Origin: an uncultured Coriobacteriaceae bacterium
GTDB lineage: Bacteria > Actinomycetota > Coriobacteriia > Coriobacteriales > Atopobiaceae
Direction of reading: 5' to 3'
DNA length: 57,562 nucleotides
Assembly: GCA_900552935.1 (NCBI GenBank)
Contig: USBN01000006.1
Span: 1-57,562 of the forward strand
Below are positions 15,923 through 24,097 of this stretch, in pieces. The position numbers and the translations under genes were made by a program. Below the pieces are notes generated by a model. That model worked only from the letters and a program-made list of their open reading frames with translations. It had not been told where the DNA came from and made no database searches. Every line of letters starts with the position of its first letter. Position 1 is the first letter of the stretch.

Positions 15923-16735
15923 ATGATTGCTACTTGGAATGAGTTTGAGAATCAGGCATGGCTCGATTCCCAACTTTCAATTCGAGGCTCTGAGAGCGTT
16001 TCTCAGGCTTTAAAAAAACTTCTTGCTATAGCTGATGCATTTGACATCAAACTAGGCCTTAGAGAGGCTTCTATGGCCGTAAGACACCTTCAGCTTATGC
16101 TTGCTAAGAATGAGTGCGTGAATCTCACAGCTATTAAAGAACCAGAGAAGGCACTCGTCCTTCATAGCCTTGACTCTCTTCTATTTCTTAAGGTGCTTCA
16201 AAGTCAAAACCTTCTACTTGATGAAAATCAGAAACTTCTTGATATGGGTACTGGCGGCGGTTTTCCTGGTCTTACTCTTGCGTGTTGCCTTCCGTGTCAG
16301 GTGACGCTTCTGGATTCGGTCGGTAAGAAGGTAAAAGCCTGCTCTGAGTTTGCAGACGATCTACTTCTCTCGGATCGTGTCCAGTGTGTGCATGGTCGTC
16401 TTGAGGAATATGCGAAGGTTATTCATGGTTCACAAGATGTGGTTGTGGCACGTGCTCTCGCACCCCTCGATGTTCTTCTTGAATATGCTGAACCTTACCT
16501 AAAGCGAAATGGTTATCTCATATTTGGCAAGGGTAAGCCTGATGAGGAAGAGCTTTCTAAGGCAGAATATGTCTCTTCCTTACTTGGTTACTCGAATGTT
16601 TCACGTGAAACATTCGAACTTCCTAACGATATGGGTCATAGAGAGATATTTGTCTATCAAAAGACATCTCGTAGTAAGGTAAAGTTACCTCGTAAGAATG
16701 GTGAAGCGCGAAACAACCCCCTGGCAAATCGCTAG
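15923..16735 (+). CDS. rsmG: 16S rRNA (guanine527-N7)-methyltransferase RsmG
   Basis: A Rossmann-fold SAM-dependent methyltransferase. NLTAIKEPEKALVLHSLDSL is the family N-terminal signature, and LLDMGTGGGFPGL is the SAM motif I. Then follow VTLLDSVGKK and VVVARALAPL. I start at the ATG at 15923 (270 residues), because earlier in-frame starts would place a strong hairpin inside the gene. The ribosome-binding site is weak and the true start remains uncertain; the core needs only about 240 residues. A parS site lies within the last third of the gene. Codon use is more AT-rich than in the operons either side. Confidence 0.85.
   Translation: MIATWNEFENQAWLDSQLSIRGSESVSQALKKLLAIADAFDIKLGLREASMAVRHLQLMLAKNECVNLTAIKEPEKALVLHSLDSLLFLKVLQSQNLLLDENQKLLDMGTGGGFPGLTLACCLPCQVTLLDSVGKKVKACSEFADDLLLSDRVQCVHGRLEEYAKVIHGSQDVVVARALAPLDVLLEYAEPYLKRNGYLIFGKGKPDEEELSKAEYVSSLLGYSNVSRETFELPNDMGHREIFVYQKTSRSKVKLPRKNGEARNNPLANR
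16597..16612. other. parS: parS site 1 (inside rsmG)
   Basis: TGTTTCACGTGAAACA matches the bacterial consensus parS exactly. The palindrome extends four more bases on each side (16593-16616), giving a 24-bp perfect inverted repeat. It lies within rsmG coding sequence and encodes part of NVSRETFE. ParB (17.6 kb) is the expected binder. Confidence 0.95.
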
Positions 16736-16751
16736 TGTTTCACGTGAAACA
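16736..16751. other. parS: parS site 2 (rsmG-parA gap)
   Basis: A second perfect TGTTTCACGTGAAACA starts directly after the rsmG stop codon, 24 bases before parA and 139 bases from site 1. It may also place parA under ParB autoregulation. Confidence 0.95.
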
Positions 16752-16774
16752 ATTGACTTAGAGAATGGAAAGCT

Positions 16775-17575
16775 ATGGGATATAAAGATGTAAAACGCAG
16801 TAATCCGAGCAAACCATCCCATGTCCTGGCGATTATCAACCAGAAGGGTGGCGTTGGTAAATCGACAACCGCAATCAACCTCTCTGCCGCACTTGGTGAA
16901 GAGGGTAAAAAATGCCTGGTTGTTGATTTTGATCCCCAGGGGAATACAACCAGTGGTTATGGCATTGATAAAGAAGAACTTGAGCACGACATTTACGATG
17001 CCCTTCTTGATGGATACGATTTCAGTGAACTGATTGTTGGAACTCCTGAGAAAAAGGTGTTTGTTGTCCCTGCAACTATTCAATTGGCGGGTGCAGAAAT
17101 CGAGCTAGTTAGCAAGATAGCTCGCGAAAGCATTCTTAAGAACCTGATTGATAGCGTTAAGGACGATTTTGACTATGTCTTTATTGACTGTCCTCCGTCT
17201 CTCGGCCTTCTAACGATCAATGCCCTGTCTGCAGCTGACGGTCTTCTCATTCCTATTCAGTGCGAGTACTACGCTCTTGAGGGCGTTACAAAGCTTCTTG
17301 AGTCGATGAAGCTAGTAAAGGGTAGCCTTAATAGGGAACTCGATGTATTCGGTGTCCTTATGACCATGTATGACGGTCGTACTACGCTTTCTAACCAGGT
17401 TGTTGAGGAAGTAAAGAAGTACTTTGGAAAGATAGTCTTTAAGACCGTCATTCCTAGAAGCGTAAAGATATCCGAAGCCCCAAGTCACGGACTCCCAATT
17501 GCTATGTATGCCGCTACGAATAAGGGTGCAATCGCATACAGGGCTCTTGCAAGAGAGGTGATCCGTCGTGGCTAA
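16775..17575 (+). CDS. parA: Chromosome partitioning ATPase ParA (Soj)
   Basis: A 266-residue MinD/ParA-type ATPase with the deviant Walker A KGGVGKST, the A' motif VVDFDPQGN and the B motif DYVFIDCPPSLGLLTINAL. It forms dynamic ATP-bound dimers on DNA that move ParB-parS complexes. GGAAAG precedes the ATG. It overlaps parB by eight bases and starts downstream of parS site 2. Confidence 0.96.
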   Translation: MGYKDVKRSNPSKPSHVLAIINQKGGVGKSTTAINLSAALGEEGKKCLVVDFDPQGNTTSGYGIDKEELEHDIYDALLDGYDFSELIVGTPEKKVFVVPATIQLAGAEIELVSKIARESILKNLIDSVKDDFDYVFIDCPPSLGLLTINALSAADGLLIPIQCEYYALEGVTKLLESMKLVKGSLNRELDVFGVLMTMYDGRTTLSNQVVEEVKKYFGKIVFKTVIPRSVKISEAPSHGLPIAMYAATNKGAIAYRALAREVIRRG

Positions 17576-18446
17576 GAAAGCAGCCCTTGGAAAGGGTTTG
17601 AACGCACTCTTCACGGAGACGGCAGCCGAATCAGGTTCTGAGCCAGAGGCATCTTTGCCAATTGCAAGTATAGTCACAAATCCTGACCAGCCGCGTAAAA
17701 GCTTTGATGAAACGCAGCTATCAGAGCTATCAGACTCCATTAAGCAGAATGGTGTTCTCCAGCCTATTCTTGTCAGGAAAAAGGGTGATAAGTACGAGAT
17801 TGTTGCAGGAGAGCGTCGATATCAGGCAAGCAAGCTTGCTGGTCTGAAAGAGATCCCTGCAATTGTTCGTAAAATTGATGATGCCGAGGTTTTCCAGCTA
17901 GCTCTAATTGAGAACCTGCAGCGATCTGATCTCACACCTATTGAAGAGGCAAAGGGATATAGGCAGCTGCTGGATACTAAGGGACTTACTCAGGAGGGAC
18001 TTGCGAAGATTCTCTCGAAGTCTCGCTCTGCGATTGCAAACACACTCCGACTTATGGATCTTCCTCAGGAGGTTCAGGACTTGATGGAGGAAGGTCAAAT
18101 TACAGCGGGTCATGCTCGTGCAATTCTTGCTGTGCCTAATGAGGAAGGCAGAATCAAACTCGCCCAGAAGGTTGTTGCTGAGAATCTGACCGTCCGACAG
18201 ACAGAAAATCTCGCACCACTATTTTCTGTCACGCGCGACGAGATAAAGCCTAAGAATCCCGCACCTCAGTACTTTAAGAGGGCAGCGAGGACTTTGAGGC
18301 AGGCTCTTGATACAACCGTTAAGGTTAAGCAGGTTCGCGGTAAGAACAAGATCGAAATAGAATTCAAGGATGAGGACGATCTTGCTCGCATCATCGATCA
18401 GCTCTCTTCCGGTTCTCAATCGCAGGAGAGCGCATGGGAAGACTAG
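17568..18446 (+). CDS. parB: Chromosome partitioning protein ParB (Spo0J)
   Basis: A 292-residue CTP-dependent clamp. The N-terminal ParB/Srx domain contains NPDQPRKSFDE, GVLQPILVRK and GERRYQASKLAG (CTP-binding C-motif region), then ALIENLQRSDLTPIEEA. The HTH is QEGLAKILSKSRSAIANTLRL. The C-terminal dimerisation domain is shorter and charged. It starts with GTG, eight bases inside parA. It should nucleate on the two parS sites in this window. Confidence 0.96.
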   Translation: MAKKAALGKGLNALFTETAAESGSEPEASLPIASIVTNPDQPRKSFDETQLSELSDSIKQNGVLQPILVRKKGDKYEIVAGERRYQASKLAGLKEIPAIVRKIDDAEVFQLALIENLQRSDLTPIEEAKGYRQLLDTKGLTQEGLAKILSKSRSAIANTLRLMDLPQEVQDLMEEGQITAGHARAILAVPNEEGRIKLAQKVVAENLTVRQTENLAPLFSVTRDEIKPKNPAPQYFKRAARTLRQALDTTVKVKQVRGKNKIEIEFKDEDDLARIIDQLSSGSQSQESAWED

Positions 18447-18679
18447 CAAAGTCACTAAACAGCTTGATGGTGCTTGGTGGAGTGTCCGCGGTTGTTTGGA
18501 ACCTTCTCCTTGATGAGAGGGCTAAGCAGAGCATCAGGGGTGCTTCTGATCAGGTTATCAGTCTAGGAAGTCATCTTCTCAACACGTATATGGAGCCAAA
18601 CCAAATGGCGAATGACGAAGCTGCGGCCGCATATAACAGGGCTTGGGTCGAGCAGCAGTGGAGAGAAGCTGGCTACTAA
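18434..18679 (+). CDS. Small single-TM protein after parB
   Basis: An 81-residue protein overlapping the end of parB by 13 bases, so translationally coupled. It has a short basic N-terminus, one hydrophobic segment (LMVLGGVSAVVWNLLL, residues 11-26) and a polar helical remainder ending in aromatic residues. I do not recognise a family. Its coupling to parAB suggests it is made in proportion to ParB and could place partition components at the membrane, but that is inference only. Confidence 0.6.
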   Translation: MGRLAKSLNSLMVLGGVSAVVWNLLLDERAKQSIRGASDQVISLGSHLLNTYMEPNQMANDEAAAAYNRAWVEQQWREAGY

Positions 18680-18740
18680 GGAAGGTTGACCAAAGAGCAC
18701 GGTCAGAGGTCCTTGACTAAACACTCTGGTAGAAAATGAA

Positions 18741-18775
18741 AGGGGGGTAGAACAAATGTTCTACCCCCCTTTTTA
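18741..18775. terminator. Bidirectional terminator between parB operon and rlmN
   Basis: A perfect 13-bp stem (18741-18753 with 18758-18770) with an AAAT tetraloop is followed by TTTTT on the plus strand. The minus strand reads TTTCATTTT after the stem. It serves the rightward parAB operon and the leftward rlmN. Confidence 0.92.
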
Positions 18776-18809
18776 CAACAGCGAACTAGTTAGAAACGAG
18801 GCAGAAGTC

Positions 18810-19871
18810 TTAAAGATCCGCGTTGTGACGCTGTGAAAGTTGCCCGCAAGCAGCGTCGATATCGTTGCCGCGAGAGTTCCTGACGGTTGCCTCGACACCA
18901 ACCTGCGCGAGCCTACGAACAAACATCTCAGCCTTCTCCTCGGTCGATGGCTTAAGCTTCGATCCTTCGAGGTCATTGAGCTGAATGAGATTGACGTGAG
19001 ACAGAGTTCCACGGCAGAAATCACAAAGGGCGTCGAGCTCTGGCTTCGTATCGTTAACACCACCGATGAGGGCATATTCGTACGTCGGACGGCGACCAGT
19101 GGCCTCAACATACTCGCCCATGACTTCATGAAGATGCGCGAGAGAATACTTCTTCACGCCGGGCATGAGAACGTTGCGCGTTGCCTGAACGGCGGAGTGG
19201 AGGGAGACAGCGAGGGTGAACTGCTCGGGCTCCTTGGAGAAGCGCCTAATCATAGGAATGATTCCGCAGGTAGAGACGGTGAGGTGACGGGCGCCGATGC
19301 CAAGACCATCGGAGGAGTTAAGCATTCGCAGGGCTTTGAGGACTTCTTCGTAGTTATTGAAGGGCTCGCCCTGGCCCATCATGACAACGCTGGAAGCACG
19401 CGTCTGGAAATCCTCGCTGACGTGGACAACCTGATCATAGATTTCCGTTGCTGTGAGAGAACGGGAGAAGCCACCCTGTCCGGTGGCGCAGAAAACGCAT
19501 CCCATGCGGCAGCCCGCCTGAGTGGAGACGCAGACGGCGAGCTTGTTGCGGGTGGGCATGCCAACGCATTCAGCGCGCGTGCCATCCTCATAGGAAAGGA
19601 GGTACTTGCGGCTGCCATCAGCGGAGATCTGACGAACGAGTTCGGAGGTTCCGCCAAGAGAGCAGTGCTCAGCAAGCTGGGCGCGAAGAGCGGCGGGGAC
19701 GTTGGTCATCTCATCGAAGGAGGCAACGTGCTTTTTCCAAACCCAGTCCTCCACCTGCTTTGCGCGGAAGGCAGGCTGGCCAAGTTCGGTGACGAGTGCG
19801 ACCAATCGATCGTGAGAAAGAGTGCGAAGGTCGAGCTTGCGTCCGGATGAGTCGGTATCATTGAAGGGCAT
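18810..19871 (-). CDS. rlmN: 23S rRNA/tRNA adenine-C2 methyltransferase RlmN
   Basis: A 353-residue radical SAM enzyme that methylates A2503 of 23S rRNA and A37 of some tRNAs. The cluster-binding CxxxCxxC is in CRMGCVFCATGQGG, and the C-terminal acceptor cysteine is in DIDAACGQL. MGQGEPFNNYEEV is the family GEP motif. I start at the ATG at 19871 (MPFNDTDSS), which has AGAAAGG seven bases upstream. A longer frame lacks such a site. It is convergent with the parAB operon and divergent from ddl. Confidence 0.95.
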   Translation of the reverse strand: MPFNDTDSSGRKLDLRTLSHDRLVALVTELGQPAFRAKQVEDWVWKKHVASFDEMTNVPAALRAQLAEHCSLGGTSELVRQISADGSRKYLLSYEDGTRAECVGMPTRNKLAVCVSTQAGCRMGCVFCATGQGGFSRSLTATEIYDQVVHVSEDFQTRASSVVMMGQGEPFNNYEEVLKALRMLNSSDGLGIGARHLTVSTCGIIPMIRRFSKEPEQFTLAVSLHSAVQATRNVLMPGVKKYSLAHLHEVMGEYVEATGRRPTYEYALIGGVNDTKPELDALCDFCRGTLSHVNLIQLNDLEGSKLKPSTEEKAEMFVRRLAQVGVEATVRNSRGNDIDAACGQLSQRHNADL

Positions 19872-20019
19872 GTCGCGGCCTTTCTGGCGTGACGAGGAAT
19901 AGATTGCCGCAAATAGCAGCGACACGAGTGTATATCACGGGAGATGGAGGACTTGAGAAACCGTGCCTGTACCTCGCAATCTGCGCAGCTTTAGCGGCCA
20001 GATGGACTGGAGCGACACA

Positions 20020-21012
20020 ATGGACGTGACTGAGTGCAAGGTGGCACTACTGTGCGGCGGCTGGTCAGACGAGCGCGAGGTGTCCCTGACGAGTGGCCGC
20101 GAGTGTGCCAAGGCCCTCGCTGAAGCTGGATTCTCGAGCGTCGATGTCTTTGATATCGCCGCCCCTGATTTCGTGACCTCGATCGCGAGCGGCAACTATG
20201 ATGTCGCATTCGTGGCGCTTCATGGTCGCTATGGCGAGGATGGCTGCGTCCAGGGATTCCTCGAGCTCCTCGGCATTCCCTATACCTTCTCCGGAGTGCT
20301 CGCGAGTGCCGTGGCCTCCGATAAGGCGATGGCCAAGGACATCTATCGCGAGCACGGCATCCCGACGCCGAAGGACGTCTGCCTCTTCCAGGGGGATGAC
20401 GTCGATCTGGACTCCATCGTCTCCGCGCTCGGCCTTCCCCTCTTCGTCAAGCCCGTCTCGAGCGGCTCGAGCAATGGCGTTTCTCGCGTTGATGATGCCG
20501 CAGAGCTCGCCTCCGCCATCGACGAGGCGTTTAAGTTTGATACACGCGTCCTCATCGAAAGTGCGGTGAAGGGAACTGAGATCACGGTCCCCGTCCTGGG
20601 TAACTCGAAGCCCGAGGCTCTACCCGTGGTTGAGATTCGCTACGAGACTGCCTTCTATGACACGAACGTCAAGTACGAGGATCCCTCTAAGCACCACGTC
20701 ATCCCGCCCGAGCTTCCGGATGCTGTCGTCGCTCACGCTCAGGAGCTTGCCTGCAGGGCCCATGTTGCACTTGGCTGCATGGGCGCCTCACGCAGCGACT
20801 TCATCGTTGACGAGTCTGGTGATCCCTACATCATCGAGACGAACATCATCCCCGGCATGACCGGTTCCTCCCTGCTCCCCGACTCCGCGCGCCGCGCGGG
20901 CAGGAATTTCCCGGACCTGTGCCGCTACCTCATTGAGCTGGCGCTCGAGCGTGGCGCTCGCGGTACGTCCGATAAGCCGCGTACCTCTATGCCTGGAGAA
21001 GTCGAGTGCTAG
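20020..21012 (+). CDS. ddl: D-alanine-D-alanine ligase
   Basis: A 330-residue ATP-grasp ligase making D-Ala-D-Ala for peptidoglycan. GGWSDEREVSLTSG is the N-terminal substrate loop with its conserved Glu. VALHGRYGEDGCVQG, LFVKPVSSGSSNGV and IIETNIIPGMTGSSLLP are the family motifs. The KY pair after FYDTNV aligns with the Tyr typical of D-Ala rather than D-Lac ligases. The ATG at 20020 is chosen because TGGAG lies seven bases upstream; ATGs at 20002 and 19963 are alternatives. It overlaps the next gene by seven bases. Confidence 0.9.
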   Translation: MDVTECKVALLCGGWSDEREVSLTSGRECAKALAEAGFSSVDVFDIAAPDFVTSIASGNYDVAFVALHGRYGEDGCVQGFLELLGIPYTFSGVLASAVASDKAMAKDIYREHGIPTPKDVCLFQGDDVDLDSIVSALGLPLFVKPVSSGSSNGVSRVDDAAELASAIDEAFKFDTRVLIESAVKGTEITVPVLGNSKPEALPVVEIRYETAFYDTNVKYEDPSKHHVIPPELPDAVVAHAQELACRAHVALGCMGASRSDFIVDESGDPYIIETNIIPGMTGSSLLPDSARRAGRNFPDLCRYLIELALERGARGTSDKPRTSMPGEVEC

Positions 21013-23951
21013 AGCAGGGACAGAGTAACGGCAGAAAGACAATCGCAGATATTCTTCTTCCGGAGACGCCGGAAAGCGTCGCGGCTGCGTATGGCCGCCT
21101 CGCCGAGCGCGCGAAGGTCGAGGATTTCGGCCTGCTAGAAGAAGACGTCGTGGTTCTCGACACGGAAACCACGGGGCTATCTTTCGCGGATTGCCAGCTT
21201 ACGGAGATTGCCGCGGCCCGCCTGCGCGGGCGGGAAGTGGTGGAGACCTTCCGCACCTTCGTAAACCCAGGCATGCCGATACCAAAGAACATCGCGGCGC
21301 TGACGCACATCACGGATGCTGACGTTGCGGATGCCCCGACGCCAGAAGAAGCGGTCGCAAGTCTGGCGGAGTTCGTTGGTGGCGCACCCGTGCTTGCTCA
21401 CAACGCGACTTTCGACAGGACCTTCGTCGAGCGTGTTTCCGGCGGGCGAGAGGTTAGCGACATGTGGGTCGACACTCTCGCCCTCTCGCGCATCGCCCTA
21501 CCCAGGCTTGTGACGCACAAGCTCCAAGATATGGCCGAGGCATTTGGCTGTGACTCCGTGACGCACCGCGCCATGGATGACGTGGAGGCGCTAGCGGGCA
21601 TGTGGAGGATTATCCTCTGTGCCCTCACGGATTTGCCCGCCGGCCTGCTTGAGGTTCTCGCCAACATGCATCCCGAGGTAGAGTGGGCCTATCGACCCAT
21701 TCTCTCTCACCTGGCCCTCGCGAATCCCGACGTACCGTTCTCCCTCGTCGGTGCGCGCCGCGAGCTCGTGGGCGATTTCAGGGTTTCGATGAGGCCCGAT
21801 GTGGATGAAAAGCCCACTTCAGCAACCGCACCCTCCCGCGACGAGGTCTCCCAGGCATTTGGCCCCGATGGTGTCATCGCCTCCATGTACGAGGGCTATG
21901 AGGCGAGGTCAAGCCAGGTGGAGATGGCCGAGGAGGTGCGCTCGGCGCTGGAGAGCAAGACACTCCGCTCCATCGAGGCGGGTACGGGTGTAGGGAAATC
22001 GGTGGCCTATCTCCTGCCGCTCGCCCTCTATGCGAAGAAAAACAATGTCACGTGTGGCGTTGCCACCAAGTCGAACGCGCTTACGGACCAGCTCGTCTCC
22101 CACGAGCTGCCGGCGCTTTCAGGGGCATTGCCCGGGGGAGTGAGCTACACCTGCCTCAAGGGCTATGACCACTATCCGTGCCTTCGCCGCCTGGGAAGGG
22201 CCGCTTCCGGTGACCTTCCCATGGGCGAGGCAAGGCGGAATGGCCGCTCGGACGCCACGATCGCCGCGGATATGCTTACCGCAATCGCGGTGACTTACGC
22301 CTATGCATGCCAGTCCGTCGAGGGTGACCTGGACGCGCTTGGCATCAGGTGGGGAAGCGTCCCGAAGAGCATGCTTACGGTTTCATCCGGAGAATGCCAG
22401 CGCTCTCGTTGTCCTTACTATCCCAATCTCTGCATGCTCCACGGTGCCAGGCGTCGCGCGGCGTCGGCTGACCTCGTTGTCACGAATCATTCGCTGCTGC
22501 TTAGAAATGTCGAGGCAGACGGCAAGATTTTGCCTCCGGTTCGAAACTGGGTCATCGACGAGGCCCACTCGTTTGAGAACGAGGCTCGCCGCCAGTGGGC
22601 GCTTGAGGTTTCCGCGGAACGCGCGAGGGCGCTCTTCGAGTCCCTCGGTGGCACGAAGACTGGCGTCATCGCTTCGTTCTCCGCGCTTGCTGCGGGTAGC
22701 GAGGCGGCAATGCCGGCGATGGGGCTCCTGGCGAAGGGCGCAAGCAGCACCCAGCGCGCGAGCGTCGCCTCAGCTGATTTCTTCGACGCGGTGAGGGGCC
22801 TCATTCGCCTCGCCCGCGGAGGCGGCGGCTATGACACGGTCAACGTCTGGCTTGGTGAGGAGAATCGCTCGACCGACGAGTGGGCCGCGGTCAGTGAGGC
22901 TGGTCTCACGCTCATCGACCATCTTGATGCCGCGCGCCATGACCTTGAGGGCGCGCAGCGCGTCTGCTCGGCAGCCATCGAGAACCTGCCTGGCGACCTC
23001 GCGGACGCCTGCAGGCAGCTCGAGGAAATGTCGAAGGCATGTCGCGTGATAGTCGAGGGCAAGGACGACTCGTACGTATGCTCCGCCGAAGTTTCTCGAG
23101 CGAAGAGACGCCAGGGTTTCGAGCGCCTCGTCGCCGAGAAGCTCGATGTGGGCGAGGAGCTTGCAGATCGCTGGTATCCCGAGATGCGGAGCGTTACGTT
23201 CTGCTCCGCCACGATGAGCGTTGACGGGGACTTCTCACACTTTGAGGAGTCCATGGGCCTCAATCGCATGCCCGCGGCTCGTCATCGCGAGATTGCCCTG
23301 CCTAGCTGCTATGACTTCGATAAGAACATGTCCGTTATTGTTGCCCGCGACCTTCCTGATCCGCGCGATTCCAATTACTTGGTCGCGCTCGAGAACTTGC
23401 TGTATGACGTGCACGTTGCGATGGGTGGCTCGGTGCTCACGCTGTTCACGAACCGCCGGGAGATGGAGCAGGTATACGCGGCTCTCTCCGACAGGCTCGC
23501 CGCGTCTGGTATCGAGGTCGCAATGCAAGAGCGTGGCTCTTCGACGCGGAGACTGCGCGAGAAGTTCGTTTCCGAGAAGTCGCTTTCCCTCATGGCGCTC
23601 AAGTCGTTCTGGGAGGGATTCGATGCCGCGGGTGATACCCTGCGCTGCGTTGTTATCCCCAAGCTTCCGTTCTCGAGCCCCACGGAGCCTCTGTCTCAGG
23701 AGCGTTCGAGCAGGGATCGCCAGGCCTGGAGGCGCTGGAGCCTTCCAGAGGCCGTGATTTCGCTCAAACAGGCTGCAGGTCGCCTCATTCGCACCTCAAC
23801 CGATACAGGCGTGCTCGTTCTTGCCGATAGCCGAATCACGACGAAGGGCTATGGAAAGACGTTCGTGAGGTCTCTTCCGTCGGCGAACGTATCGGTGCTC
23901 GGCGCCGATATGGTTGGTCGATATCTGGAGTCGTGGAGAGAGAACCACTAG
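21006..23951 (+). CDS. DinG-type helicase fused to a DEDDh exonuclease
   Basis: A 981-residue two-part protein. Residues about 45-205 are an epsilon-like 3'-5' exonuclease (VVLDTETTG, AHNATFDRTF, HRAMDDVEAL). Residues about 290-980 are an XPD/DinG superfamily 2 helicase (EAGTGVGKSVAYLLPL, VIDEAHSFE, AAGRLIRTSTDTG). Cysteines in YTCLKGYDHYPC and CQRSRCPYYPNLC lie where DinG/XPD proteins bind a 4Fe-4S cluster. The start is GTG inside the end of ddl. It probably unwinds and trims forked or R-loop DNA during repair. Well-studied Firmicute exonuclease-DinG proteins lack the Fe-S ligands, so this is a mixed architecture. Confidence 0.88.
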   Translation: MLEQGQSNGRKTIADILLPETPESVAAAYGRLAERAKVEDFGLLEEDVVVLDTETTGLSFADCQLTEIAAARLRGREVVETFRTFVNPGMPIPKNIAALTHITDADVADAPTPEEAVASLAEFVGGAPVLAHNATFDRTFVERVSGGREVSDMWVDTLALSRIALPRLVTHKLQDMAEAFGCDSVTHRAMDDVEALAGMWRIILCALTDLPAGLLEVLANMHPEVEWAYRPILSHLALANPDVPFSLVGARRELVGDFRVSMRPDVDEKPTSATAPSRDEVSQAFGPDGVIASMYEGYEARSSQVEMAEEVRSALESKTLRSIEAGTGVGKSVAYLLPLALYAKKNNVTCGVATKSNALTDQLVSHELPALSGALPGGVSYTCLKGYDHYPCLRRLGRAASGDLPMGEARRNGRSDATIAADMLTAIAVTYAYACQSVEGDLDALGIRWGSVPKSMLTVSSGECQRSRCPYYPNLCMLHGARRRAASADLVVTNHSLLLRNVEADGKILPPVRNWVIDEAHSFENEARRQWALEVSAERARALFESLGGTKTGVIASFSALAAGSEAAMPAMGLLAKGASSTQRASVASADFFDAVRGLIRLARGGGGYDTVNVWLGEENRSTDEWAAVSEAGLTLIDHLDAARHDLEGAQRVCSAAIENLPGDLADACRQLEEMSKACRVIVEGKDDSYVCSAEVSRAKRRQGFERLVAEKLDVGEELADRWYPEMRSVTFCSATMSVDGDFSHFEESMGLNRMPAARHREIALPSCYDFDKNMSVIVARDLPDPRDSNYLVALENLLYDVHVAMGGSVLTLFTNRREMEQVYAALSDRLAASGIEVAMQERGSSTRRLREKFVSEKSLSLMALKSFWEGFDAAGDTLRCVVIPKLPFSSPTEPLSQERSSRDRQAWRRWSLPEAVISLKQAAGRLIRTSTDTGVLVLADSRITTKGYGKTFVRSLPSANVSVLGADMVGRYLESWRENH

Positions 23952-23973
23952 AGGCGGATGGCCGTTCAGATGT

Positions 23974-24004
23974 GGGCGGGGATGATCTGATTTCGTCCCC
24001 GCCC
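23974..24004 (+). terminator. Hairpin between DinG gene and the WYL operon
   Basis: GGGCGGGGA (23974-23982) and TCCCCGCCC (23996-24004) form a 9-bp perfect GC stem. It has no T-run, so it is a weak candidate terminator for the convergent genes. Confidence 0.45.
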
Positions 24005-24097
24005 GCTTGTTGAAGCGATGATGATCGCGGCTATGTGGTTCTCAGCAGCGATTATGCGCGTCGTCTAATTATTTCCACGACAAAGTGTACGTGCGGG

